A model generated the notes under the pieces. It worked only from the letters and a program-made list of their open reading frames with translations, was not told the DNA's origin and did not search any database. The translations under genes and the position numbers were made by a program. This document shows, piece after piece, positions 57,497 to 64,000 of a DNA stretch of 64,000 nucleotides. Source of the stretch: Bog-756 sp963704585 (GTDB lineage: Bacteria > Actinomycetota > Acidimicrobiia > Acidimicrobiales > RAAP-2); the NCBI GenBank assembly GCA_963704585.1, contig OY969919.1, positions 1,674,001 through 1,738,000 of the forward strand. The letters are read 5' to 3'. The stretch's first letter is position 1. Each line of letters opens with the position of its first letter.

Positions 57497-58102
57497 TCAG
57501 GCGTCGACCTCGCGGCGGCCTTCGAGCGCCCGTCCGAGGGTGAGCTCGTCCGCGTACTCGAGGTCGCCACCGACCGGCAGACCGCTCGCGATGCGGGTCA
57601 CCATGAGGCCGAGCGGCTTGAGCAGGCGTGCGAGGTACATCGCGGTCGCCTCGCCCTCGAGGTTCGGGTTCGTGCAGAGGATGACCTCTTTGACCCCTTC
57701 CCCGTCGATCCGCGCGAGCAGCTCGCGGATGCGCAGCTGGTCGGGACCGATCCCCTCGATGGGGTTCAGCGCACCCTGCAGCACGTGGTAGGTGCCCGCG
57801 AACTCGCCCGTCCTCTCGACCGAGACGATGTCGCGCGGATCCTCGACGACGCAGACGACCGCGTGGTCGCGCCGGTCGTCTTCACAGAACGCACAGAGCC
57901 CGCCCTCGGCCACGTTGAAGCAACGGGTGCAGAGCGTGATGCGCTCCTTCACCGCGATGATCGCCTCGGCGAGCCGGACCGCATCCTCCGGCGCGACCTT
58001 GAGGAGATGGAAGGCGATGCGCTGCGCCGACTTCGGGCCTATGCCCGGCAGGCGGCCGAGCTCGTCGACGAGCGACTGGATCGGACCGGAGAACGCCGCC
58101 AC
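57497..58102 (-). CDS. recR: recombination protein RecR
   Basis: RecR, 201 residues, works with RecO/RecF in gap repair. N-terminal helix-hairpin-helix (LVDELGRLPGIGPKSAQRIA), zinc finger CTRCFNVAEGGLCAFC, Toprim domain (CVVEDPRDIVSVERTG; ILCTNPNLEGEATAMYLARL) and a Walker-like C-terminus are all intact. Its GTG start directly abuts the dnaX stop (TAG|GTG), so it is translated right after DnaX, a conserved pairing. Confidence 0.96.
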   Translation of the reverse strand: MAAFSGPIQSLVDELGRLPGIGPKSAQRIAFHLLKVAPEDAVRLAEAIIAVKERITLCTRCFNVAEGGLCAFCEDDRRDHAVVCVVEDPRDIVSVERTGEFAGTYHVLQGALNPIEGIGPDQLRIRELLARIDGEGVKEVILCTNPNLEGEATAMYLARLLKPLGLMVTRIASGLPVGGDLEYADELTLGRALEGRREVDA

Positions 58103-60061
58103 CTACCCGACCTCTTCGGCGCCCGGAAAGGCCTGCAGCAGCCGCGCCTCGGCCGAGTTGTCGACGTCCGCCACCTCGAGGTGCTCGACGTCGTCGAGGT
58201 GCACGGCTTCGTCCTCGGGGTCGCCGTGGTCCACATGGTCGGGCGCCGCGTCGGGAGCGTCGGTCGTGGGTGGTTCGACGGCGGGACGACGGACCTTCGC
58301 ACCGGACGGTGCACCGGACGCCTCCGGCAGGGACGAACCGGCGTCGACGACCAGCGAGAGGCCGACGCGGGTCCCGAAGTGCTCCGAGAGTGCGGCCTCG
58401 ACCTCGGTGCGGAGCTCCTCGCAACGCCCACGGTGGGTGTCGTTCGGCAGGCCGAACTGCGCACGGTCGCCGTCGACCCCGACGAACCGGCCGGCCTGGT
58501 AGAGGGCCTTCGCCTTCGGACGCAGGCGGCCGATCACCTGATCGCCCCACGCCTGGACGAGCTCGTCGCGGGAGGGGAAGGTCCCGCCCGATTCGCGGGA
58601 GGCCTCGGCGGGTTCCACCGTCGCTTCGGGTGTCGGCGACGCAGCGGATTCGACGGCCGGAGCCCGGGCGGCCGGATCGTGCGCCGGTGAGGGCGGGTCC
58701 GCTGCCTCGTGCTCGGCGCGCTGCGCGGCGGCCTCCCGCCGGATCGCCCCGAGCGTCCGCCTGCTCGACGCGCGGTCGCCGGTCGGTGCGGACGGCTCCG
58801 ACGATGCGGCCTCGGGCTCCGACGATGCCACCGGGACGGAGTCGTCCCTCGGCGTGCGATCAACCGGCGGGGCCGGTCGAGCCGGCCGTGGCGCCGTGGA
58901 GGGTGTCGGTGCCGGGACCTGACCCGGGGCCGCCGCGCCGTGCGCGAGCTCCGCCTCGAGCCGTTCGATCCTCGCGAGGATCGCCTCGGGGGAGTCGTCG
59001 GCCTCCGGATGGGCGAGTCGCACCAGCGCGACCTCGAGGTTGACCCGCGGATCGGGCGCCTCGCGCATGGTCACCTGCGCGCGACCGAGGACCTCCATCG
59101 CACGGACCAGCGCCGCGAGCCCGACCCGAGACGCCTCCTCGACGAGCTCGTCGCGCGCGGTCCCCGCAGGCGTGACGAGGTCCGGGGCGACGAGTGAGAG
59201 GAATCCCTGACGCAGGCGGTCGACGAGGTCACCGGCGAGCTGCTGGGGGCTGAAGCCGGACGAGACGAGGTGCGCGACGACCGCGAGCACGTGGCCCACG
59301 TCGCGCTCGGCGAGCGCGTCGACGATCTCGTCGAGCTCCGGGAGGTCGTCGTCGAACGACTCGGAGGCCAACACCTGGTCGAGGACGGAGAGGGCGTCGC
59401 GGGCCGAGCCCCGCCCACGGCGGGCGGCGAGATCGAGCGCCGCGTCGGGCAGCTCGAGGTGTGCGTCGCGCCGGACCTGGTCGAGCAGCCCACCGAGCAC
59501 GTCGGGGCCGAGCAGGTGGAATTCGAAGTGCTGTGTCCGGCTCCGGATCGTCGGGAGGACCTTCTGCGGATCGGTCGTCGCGAGGACGAACACCACGTGT
59601 GGCGGTGGCTCCTCGAGGGTCTTGAGCAGGGCGTTCGAGGCCGCCGTCGAGAGCATGTGGACCTCGTCGACGATGTAGACCTTCTGACGACCGGGTGTGC
59701 CGAGCGCCGCGCGCGAGACGAGGTCGCGCATCGCCTCGACGCCGTTGTTGGACGCAGCGTCGAGCTCGTGGACGTCGAGCGAGGTGCCCCGGGCGATCTC
59801 GACGCAGGAGACGCACACCCCGCACGGCTCGCCGTCGTGCAGATCCGTGCAGTTGAGCGCCTTGGCCAGGATCCGTGCGGTCGACGTCTTGCCCGTCCCG
59901 CGCGGCCCGCTGAAGAGATAGGCATGGGCGACGCGCCCGTCACGGACCGAGTTGCGGAGCGCGAGGACGATGTGGTCCTGGCCCCGAACCTCGTCGAACG
60001 TGGACGGCCGGAACCTGCGGTAGAGCGACTGGTACGGCACGTCGGCGACGACCTCGGCCAT
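58103..60061 (-). CDS. dnaX: DNA polymerase III subunit gamma/tau
   Basis: DnaX, 652 residues, the ATPase core of the clamp loader. Walker A GPRGTGKTSTARILAKALNC, zinc module CGVCVSC, Walker B VYIVDEVHML and sensor/arginine-finger IRSRTQHFEF lie in the first 220 residues. Residues about 400-560 are a Pro/Ala/Ser-rich linker and the C-terminal ~150 residues hold the tau-type domain (SRDELVQAWGDQVIGRLRPK). The ATG at 60061 has a TAGGCT box 13 nt upstream (60074-60069). No slippery A-run for a programmed gamma frameshift was seen. Confidence 0.96.
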   Translation of the reverse strand: MAEVVADVPYQSLYRRFRPSTFDEVRGQDHIVLALRNSVRDGRVAHAYLFSGPRGTGKTSTARILAKALNCTDLHDGEPCGVCVSCVEIARGTSLDVHELDAASNNGVEAMRDLVSRAALGTPGRQKVYIVDEVHMLSTAASNALLKTLEEPPPHVVFVLATTDPQKVLPTIRSRTQHFEFHLLGPDVLGGLLDQVRRDAHLELPDAALDLAARRGRGSARDALSVLDQVLASESFDDDLPELDEIVDALAERDVGHVLAVVAHLVSSGFSPQQLAGDLVDRLRQGFLSLVAPDLVTPAGTARDELVEEASRVGLAALVRAMEVLGRAQVTMREAPDPRVNLEVALVRLAHPEADDSPEAILARIERLEAELAHGAAAPGQVPAPTPSTAPRPARPAPPVDRTPRDDSVPVASSEPEAASSEPSAPTGDRASSRRTLGAIRREAAAQRAEHEAADPPSPAHDPAARAPAVESAASPTPEATVEPAEASRESGGTFPSRDELVQAWGDQVIGRLRPKAKALYQAGRFVGVDGDRAQFGLPNDTHRGRCEELRTEVEAALSEHFGTRVGLSLVVDAGSSLPEASGAPSGAKVRRPAVEPPTTDAPDAAPDHVDHGDPEDEAVHLDDVEHLEVADVDNSAEARLLQAFPGAEEVG

Positions 60062-60068
60062 GCGCCGG

Positions 60069-60074
60069 AGCCTA
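60069..60074 (-). promoter_or_regulatory. -10 box TAGGCT of dnaX
   Basis: Starts 13 nt before the dnaX ATG; no ribosome-binding site, so leaderless. Confidence 0.4.
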
Positions 60075-60150
60075 TCGGTCGCCGACTCGGGTCTCCCCGG
60101 AGCAGAACCATCGGCGGCGCTCCGGTCGCACACTCCCCGGGACCCGGTGC

Positions 60151-60252
60151 GACGGCCAGATTGACTGCGGCACACGGCCTGACCCGCTGAGAGCTGCTGC
60201 CTTCCGACCCTGACTCGATTCACAGGGGGACGTTGCGCAGGACCCGGCCGTC
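60151..60252 (-). ncRNA. ffs: small bacterial signal recognition particle RNA (4.5S)
   Basis: About 102 nt. The apical Ffh-binding loop GGTCGGAAGGCAGCAGC is diagnostic, followed by GCGGGTCAGGCCGTGTGCCG. The ends pair as GACGGCC/GGCCGTC. It forms the signal recognition particle with Ffh and targets nascent membrane proteins. A TAGCAT box (60282-60277 on the minus strand) could drive it. Neighbours dnaX-recR and the tRNA-Ser genes match the usual actinobacterial order. Exact ends are inferred from pairing. Confidence 0.9.
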
Positions 60253-60416
60253 GCACCCGATCCCGGGGCTCCGACGATGCTATCGCCGAGGCGCGGCGTC
60301 CCGGCTTCGACGCCGCGTTGCAGACCGGGGCGGACCGGCCATCGGGGAGGCGACAGGTCCCGGAGTAGCCTGACGGGGCTCCGGGCGGCGTGCATCGCAG
60401 GTCGCACCGGGTGCAC

Positions 60417-60504
60417 GGAGGTGTGCGAGAGCGGCCGAATCGGCACGACTGGAAATCGTGTGTGGGGAGACTCACCGTGGGTTCAAATCCCACCGCCTCC
60501 GCCA
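60417..60504 (+). tRNA. trnS: tRNA-Ser (GGA anticodon), CCA encoded
   Basis: Class II tRNA: acceptor GGAGGTG/CGCCTCC, anticodon loop CTGGAAA, long variable arm (TGTGGGGAGACTCACC region) and T arm GTGGGTTCAAATCCCAC. The 3' CCA is encoded and is followed within 13 nt by the tadA ATG. Confidence 0.95.
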
Positions 60505-60516
60505 TGGGAGCAGACG

Positions 60517-61080
60517 ATGGGGCCTGAGCCGGCGATCGGTTCCGGCCAAGCGCGTTCGGCGATCGGTGGGTCCGCCGGTCAGGTCACCTTCGATGCGGCT
60601 GGTGCGGTCGTGGTCGGTGCCGCGGTCGCAACCGACGAGGACGCCATGTCGCTCGCCCTGCGGGAGGCGGTGGGTGCGGTGGCACACGGCGACGTCCCGG
60701 TCGGCGCCGTGGTCGTGCGCGACGGCGCGGTGATCGCAGCCCGGCACAACGAACGCGAGCTGCAGGGCGACCCGACGGCCCACGCGGAGCTGCTGGCCCT
60801 GTCAGACGCGGCGTCAGCGCTCGGCACCTGGCGGCTCACCGACGCCACCCTCGTCGTCACTCTCGAGCCGTGCCCGATGTGCGCGGGCGCACTGGTCGCG
60901 AGCCGGCTCGGGCGCCTGGTCTTCGGCGCGGCGGACCCGAAGGCCGGCGCATGCGGCTCGCTGTACAACCTGTGCGCGGACCCGCGACTCAACCACGAGC
61001 TTCCGGTCGTCCACGGGGTGCGCGCCGAGGAGTCGGCATCGCTGCTCAGCGCGTTCTTCGCCGACCGCCGCGACGGCTAG
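60517..61080 (+). CDS. tadA: tRNA-specific adenosine deaminase
   Basis: TadA converts adenosine 34 to inosine in tRNA-Arg(ACG). The zinc site is intact: TAHAELLAL (His and catalytic Glu) and EPCPMCAGALVASRL (two Cys). The 187-residue form includes about 43 N-terminal residues beyond the family's usual start; a shorter start at ATG 60646 (MSLALREAVGAVAHGDVP) is equally possible. ATG 60517 is kept because GGGAG lies 6 nt upstream, immediately after tRNA-Ser. Confidence 0.93.
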   Translation: MGPEPAIGSGQARSAIGGSAGQVTFDAAGAVVVGAAVATDEDAMSLALREAVGAVAHGDVPVGAVVVRDGAVIAARHNERELQGDPTAHAELLALSDAASALGTWRLTDATLVVTLEPCPMCAGALVASRLGRLVFGAADPKAGACGSLYNLCADPRLNHELPVVHGVRAEESASLLSAFFADRRDG

Positions 61081-61090
61081 CCTTTCGCCC

Positions 61091-61176
61091 GGAGGGATGC
61101 GAGAGTGGCCGAATCGGGCGGTCTCGAAAACCGTTGTGCCCTATGGGTACCGTGGGTTCGAATCCCACTCCCTCCG
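61091..61176 (+). tRNA. trnS: tRNA-Ser (CGA anticodon)
   Basis: Class II tRNA: acceptor GGAGGGA/TCCCTCC, anticodon loop CTCGAAA, variable arm about TTGTGCCCTATGGGTACC, T arm GTGGGTTCGAATCCCAC. No CCA is encoded. It starts 10 nt after the tadA stop. Confidence 0.95.
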
Positions 61177-61434
61177 CTGTGTGGGCTCGATCTCATCGGT
61201 CGGACTGCATGTGTTGGCAGTGCAGCCAGGATGTGGGTCGGATGTCGTTCCTCGAATTCGCTCGACGCTAGGGACCTGAGAGCGCCGTCGTGGCGAACCG
61301 GTGAGCCGTCACCAGTGATCCTCGCTTCCTGCGCCCGGGTCTTCGACGCGTTGTAACATCACGGTCGCTTCGCACTTCGGCGTATCCGCCGAGGAGGGTC
61401 CGGGCCATCGCCCACGTTGCCAGGAGGGGGAACG

Positions 61435-63201
61435 ATGCTTCGAAGGCTGAGCATTGCACTGAGCGCCACCGCGATCGCGCTGCTCGGAACGTTGGCGTTC
61501 GGGGGAGCCCAGGCTGTCGCCGCTCCGACGCCGATCTCGCTCGTCGTCCCGCAGGGAACCGCCTTCTCGGTGCTCGGGTACGACTGCGGAGGGATCAAGG
61601 AGCTGGCCTACCTCACCGGGTTCGACACCTCGATCGATCCCAGTGCCGGGTACCCGACCGGTTACGTCTATCTCACGACGACGTGCAGCGCCGGCAAAGG
61701 CACCAGTTTCACCGTCGATTCGTGGACCGCCGACACCTGGGACCTGACGGGGGCGCTGCTCTCCTACTCGGTGGCGACGCCGAATCCCAACCCACCGGGT
61801 CCCCTGTCGACGACGGATCCACTCACGGGCAATCAGGTCTACGACAGCGCCAGCCCCTGCCCCGGCCTCGGCGGGACGGGGAGCACCGAGTACGCGTGCT
61901 TGCAGTGGGCGAGTACGTTCACGCCGAGGCCGAGAGTCACCGGCGCGTCACCGGCGATCGGACCTGCGACGGGCGGCACGAGTGTGACCATCTCCGGTGA
62001 CGGGTTCACCGCAGCCACGGGCGTGGACTTCGGTTCCACACCGGCCACGTTCACCGTCAACAGCGACAGCTCGATCACGGCCACCGCTCCTGCGTCGAAC
62101 GCCGGCACCTTCGACATCACGGTCCTCTCCGCCGGGGGCACCAGCTTCACCAGCTCGATCGACCAGTTCACCTTCGTCGCCGCCCCGACGATCACCAGCT
62201 TGAGCCCGGACTCGGGTCCGGCCAGCGGCGGCACGGTGGTGACCATCACGGGCACCGGTCTGTCGCCCGTTACCAGCGTGGACTTCGGTGGCTCCCAGGT
62301 GGCCTTCGTGGTGAACAGCGATACCTCGATCACCGCGTACCCGCCGGGCATCGGCAGCAGCCCCGACAACGCGAGCGTCACCGTCACGTCGATCGGCGGC
62401 ACGAGCGCCCCGGCGCAGTACACGTACATGGGCGCCTGTCCCGGTCCGTGCGCCTCGGTAGGTGATGCCTCGATCCTCGTCGGGAGGACGGCCACGCACA
62501 CCATGACCTTCGACGTCACCCTCTCCCAGCCCGAGACGACCTCCGTCTCCGTCAAATACGCCGTGGTCTCGGGGACGGCGGTCGGGGGAACGGCTGCAGG
62601 TCCGGGTGTCGACTTCAAGCTGAAGACCGGGACGCTGACGTTCACACCGAGCTCGAAGACCGGTCTCACGCCGGTGACGAAGACGATTCCGGTGACGGTC
62701 TACTCCGACGCTGCAGCCGACCCGACCGAGACGTTCACGGTGGCGCTCTCCAACCCGACGGGCGGGCTCGCCCTCGGACGCGCGACCGGAACAGGAACGA
62801 TCCTCGCTGACGACACGTCGGGTGGTACGACGCTCGGCATCGGCGACACCGGGGCCGTCGTCCTGGGCACCGGAAATGCATCGCTTTCGCTGCCGGTCAC
62901 GCTCTCGGACCCGGCGTCCCAGACGATCTCCGTCAGCTACACGGTGACGCCCGGGACGGCCACCTACAGCTCGACCGCAGCAGGCGGCGGGAACTACGGC
63001 GGTAAGACGACGGGGACGGTGACCTTTGCCGCGGGCAGCTCGAGCAAGACCATCACCGTGCCGATCTGGCCGAACGCGAACCTCCAGAACGACGTGGGCT
63101 TCACAGTCTCGCTCTCCGGTCTCACCGGGTCAGGGGTGACACTCAACCGGCCGACCGGTACGGGGACGATCCTGGGGAGCGCTGTCGTCGGGCCGACGTA
63201 G
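61435..63201 (+). CDS. secreted protein with TIG and Calx-beta domains
   Basis: A 588-residue exported protein. Signal peptide at residues 1-30 (RRLSIALSATAIALLGTLAF, cleavage after AQAVAA). Residues about 30-160 are a unique region with one likely disulfide pair (YDCGG, TTTCSAG). Then come two IPT/TIG domains (about 164-335; ASPAIGPATGGTSVTISG and LSPDSGPASGGTVVTITG) and two Calx-beta domains (about 345-585; each ends in ATGTGTILADD- or PTGTGTILGS-like). No anchor is visible at the C-terminus. Such proteins usually act in adhesion or calcium-dependent binding. An AGGAGGGG site at 61422-61429 precedes the ATG. Confidence 0.85.
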   Translation: MLRRLSIALSATAIALLGTLAFGGAQAVAAPTPISLVVPQGTAFSVLGYDCGGIKELAYLTGFDTSIDPSAGYPTGYVYLTTTCSAGKGTSFTVDSWTADTWDLTGALLSYSVATPNPNPPGPLSTTDPLTGNQVYDSASPCPGLGGTGSTEYACLQWASTFTPRPRVTGASPAIGPATGGTSVTISGDGFTAATGVDFGSTPATFTVNSDSSITATAPASNAGTFDITVLSAGGTSFTSSIDQFTFVAAPTITSLSPDSGPASGGTVVTITGTGLSPVTSVDFGGSQVAFVVNSDTSITAYPPGIGSSPDNASVTVTSIGGTSAPAQYTYMGACPGPCASVGDASILVGRTATHTMTFDVTLSQPETTSVSVKYAVVSGTAVGGTAAGPGVDFKLKTGTLTFTPSSKTGLTPVTKTIPVTVYSDAAADPTETFTVALSNPTGGLALGRATGTGTILADDTSGGTTLGIGDTGAVVLGTGNASLSLPVTLSDPASQTISVSYTVTPGTATYSSTAAGGGNYGGKTTGTVTFAAGSSSKTITVPIWPNANLQNDVGFTVSLSGLTGSGVTLNRPTGTGTILGSAVVGPT

Positions 63202-63310
63202 TCCGTTCGAGGAGGTGCACGGCGCCGACGGTGCGGTGGTAGCCGGTCGAAGCACTTTGCACGAATCCCGCCGTGGCCGCAGCGAACAGCGGGCTCGCGC
63301 CGTTGGAGCG

Positions 63311-63327
63311 CCGGGCGACTCGCCCGG
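63311..63327. other. short palindrome upstream of the permease
   Basis: CCGGGCGA-C-TCGCCCGG, exact 8-bp arms around one base, between the TIG/Calx-beta stop and the permease start. It could be a terminator stem or an operator; sequence alone does not decide. Confidence 0.3.
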
Positions 63328-63360
63328 TGACGCCGTCGGTTCCGTGGTGACGCAGCACCC

Positions 63361-64000
63361 GTGAGACCGCGCCTGCCGCACCGGGCCAGGCGCAGACCGC
63401 CGGGGACCGTCATCACCTGGCCGGTGCTGGCGATGATGACCGTGGGCTCGGTCGGCTACCTGGGTTCGACGCCGGCATCGGCCGTCTACGGCCTCGCCTC
63501 GGTGTCGCTCTACGTCATCCCCGCCGTCGTCTTCCTGCTGCCAGTGTCGCTCGTCGCCGCCGAGCTCGCCTCCGGCTGGGACGGCGGTGTCTTCAACTGG
63601 GTACGGGAAGGCGTCTCCGCCCCGATGGGGCTGCTCGCAGTGTGGTGCGAGTTCGCCCAGACGATCTTCTACTACCCGGCGCTGCTCGCGTACGTCGGGA
63701 GCACCGTCGCCTACGTCGTCGACCCCGGCCTCGCCGGGAACGGGGTCTACACCGCCGTCGTGATCATCGTCCTGTTCTGGCTCAGCGTGCTCGTGACCTC
63801 GCGTGGCACGAGACTCATGGCCGAGCTCTCCTCCACGGGGACGGTCGTCGGCACGTTGATCCCCGGGGCCTTGCTCGTGATCTTCGGCGTGATCTACCTC
63901 CTCCAGGGCAACCACTCCGCCGCGCCGATGAACGTGCACCATCTCCTGCCCCAGTGGAGCGGTCTCGCGAGCATCGTCCTGGTGGTGAACAGCTTCTTCA
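63361..64000 (+). CDS. APC-superfamily amino-acid permease, 3' end outside the window
   Basis: The first ~213 residues of a transporter of the APC superfamily. The segment VFNWVREGVSAPMGLLAVW followed by CEFAQTIFYYPALLAYVG resembles the glutamate:GABA antiporter group (GadC-like). About five membrane spans are visible before the window ends: VLAMMTVGSVGYLG, YVIPAVVFLLPVSLVAAELA, QTIFYYPALLAYVGSTVAYV, TAVVIIVLFWLSVLVTS and LIPGALLVIFGVIYLLQG. The GTG at 63361 is the first reasonable start in frame but has no clear ribosome-binding site or TANNNT box, so the true start may be nearby. The substrate is uncertain. Confidence 0.82.
   Translation, partial: MRPRLPHRARRRPPGTVITWPVLAMMTVGSVGYLGSTPASAVYGLASVSLYVIPAVVFLLPVSLVAAELASGWDGGVFNWVREGVSAPMGLLAVWCEFAQTIFYYPALLAYVGSTVAYVVDPGLAGNGVYTAVVIIVLFWLSVLVTSRGTRLMAELSSTGTVVGTLIPGALLVIFGVIYLLQGNHSAAPMNVHHLLPQWSGLASIVLVVNSFF

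Overview
The window is high-GC DNA (roughly two thirds G+C) from an actinobacterium. Evidence for this is the secE-nusG-rplK-rplA-rplJ-rplL-rpoB-rpoC-rpsL-rpsG-fusA-tuf-rpsJ order, an acidic N-terminal extension on NusG, an MptB-type mannosyltransferase, a crotonyl-CoA carboxylase/reductase with a MeaA-type mutase, many GTG/TTG starts, and many genes that look leaderless with a TANNNT box 12-14 nt before the start codon. Class Acidimicrobiia is my best guess but is not proven by the sequence alone.

Bases 1-8260 are an accessory island joined to the 3' end of rpsJ. From left to right it carries the end of an IS110 transposase gene; a three-gene arsenite-export cassette (small membrane protein, Acr3, DUF2180) bracketed by 68-bp imperfect direct repeats; a MazEF module; a truncated copy of an integrase 5' end fused to a copy of the rpsJ 3' end; a complete IS1380 element with 19-bp terminal inverted repeats and a TTAG target duplication; a lipoprotein; an HTH/nucleotidyltransferase pair that looks like a toxin-antitoxin system; and a second, C-terminally truncated tyrosine recombinase abutting rpsJ. 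rplC and the rest of the S10 operon, which normally follow rpsJ, are absent from this side of the junction.

Bases 8262-25649 (minus strand) are the transcription/translation superoperon: tRNA-Thr, tRNA-Met, rpmG, tRNA-Trp, secE, nusG, rplK, rplA, an L10-type leader, rplJ, rplL, an intercistronic hairpin and promoter, rpoB, rpoC, rpsL, rpsG, fusA, tuf, rpsJ. rpoB and nusG each contain a single-base frameshift.

Bases 25744-45327 hold housekeeping and envelope genes in short units on both strands: GNAT acetyltransferase, MptB, tRNA-Tyr, YajQ, a COG4280 membrane-protein pair, GtrA, GH1 glycosidase, TesB, citrate synthase (frameshifted), a secreted hypothetical, UDP-sulfoquinovose synthase SqdB, RmuC, PhoU, asd and lysC (lysC frameshifted), two cyclophilins, an S51 peptidase and an HSL-type esterase. 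Bases 45395-56772 form an acyl-CoA metabolism region containing several steps of the ethylmalonyl-CoA route: thiolase (frameshifted), 3-hydroxyacyl-CoA dehydrogenase, Ccr, epimerase, ethylmalonyl-CoA mutase/MeaA, and carboxylase beta and epsilon-like subunits. It is interrupted at 51189-52742 by an HNH endonuclease and a palindrome-controlled HTH protein. Bases 56857-61176 are recombination/replication and RNA genes (SixA-like phosphatase, recR, dnaX, SRP RNA, tRNA-Ser GGA, tadA, tRNA-Ser CGA). The window ends with a secreted TIG/Calx-beta protein and the start of an amino-acid permease.

Five conserved housekeeping genes are broken by 1-2 base indels in GC-rich stretches. Consensus sequencing error is the simplest explanation, and those genes are annotated as whole genes with the break noted.
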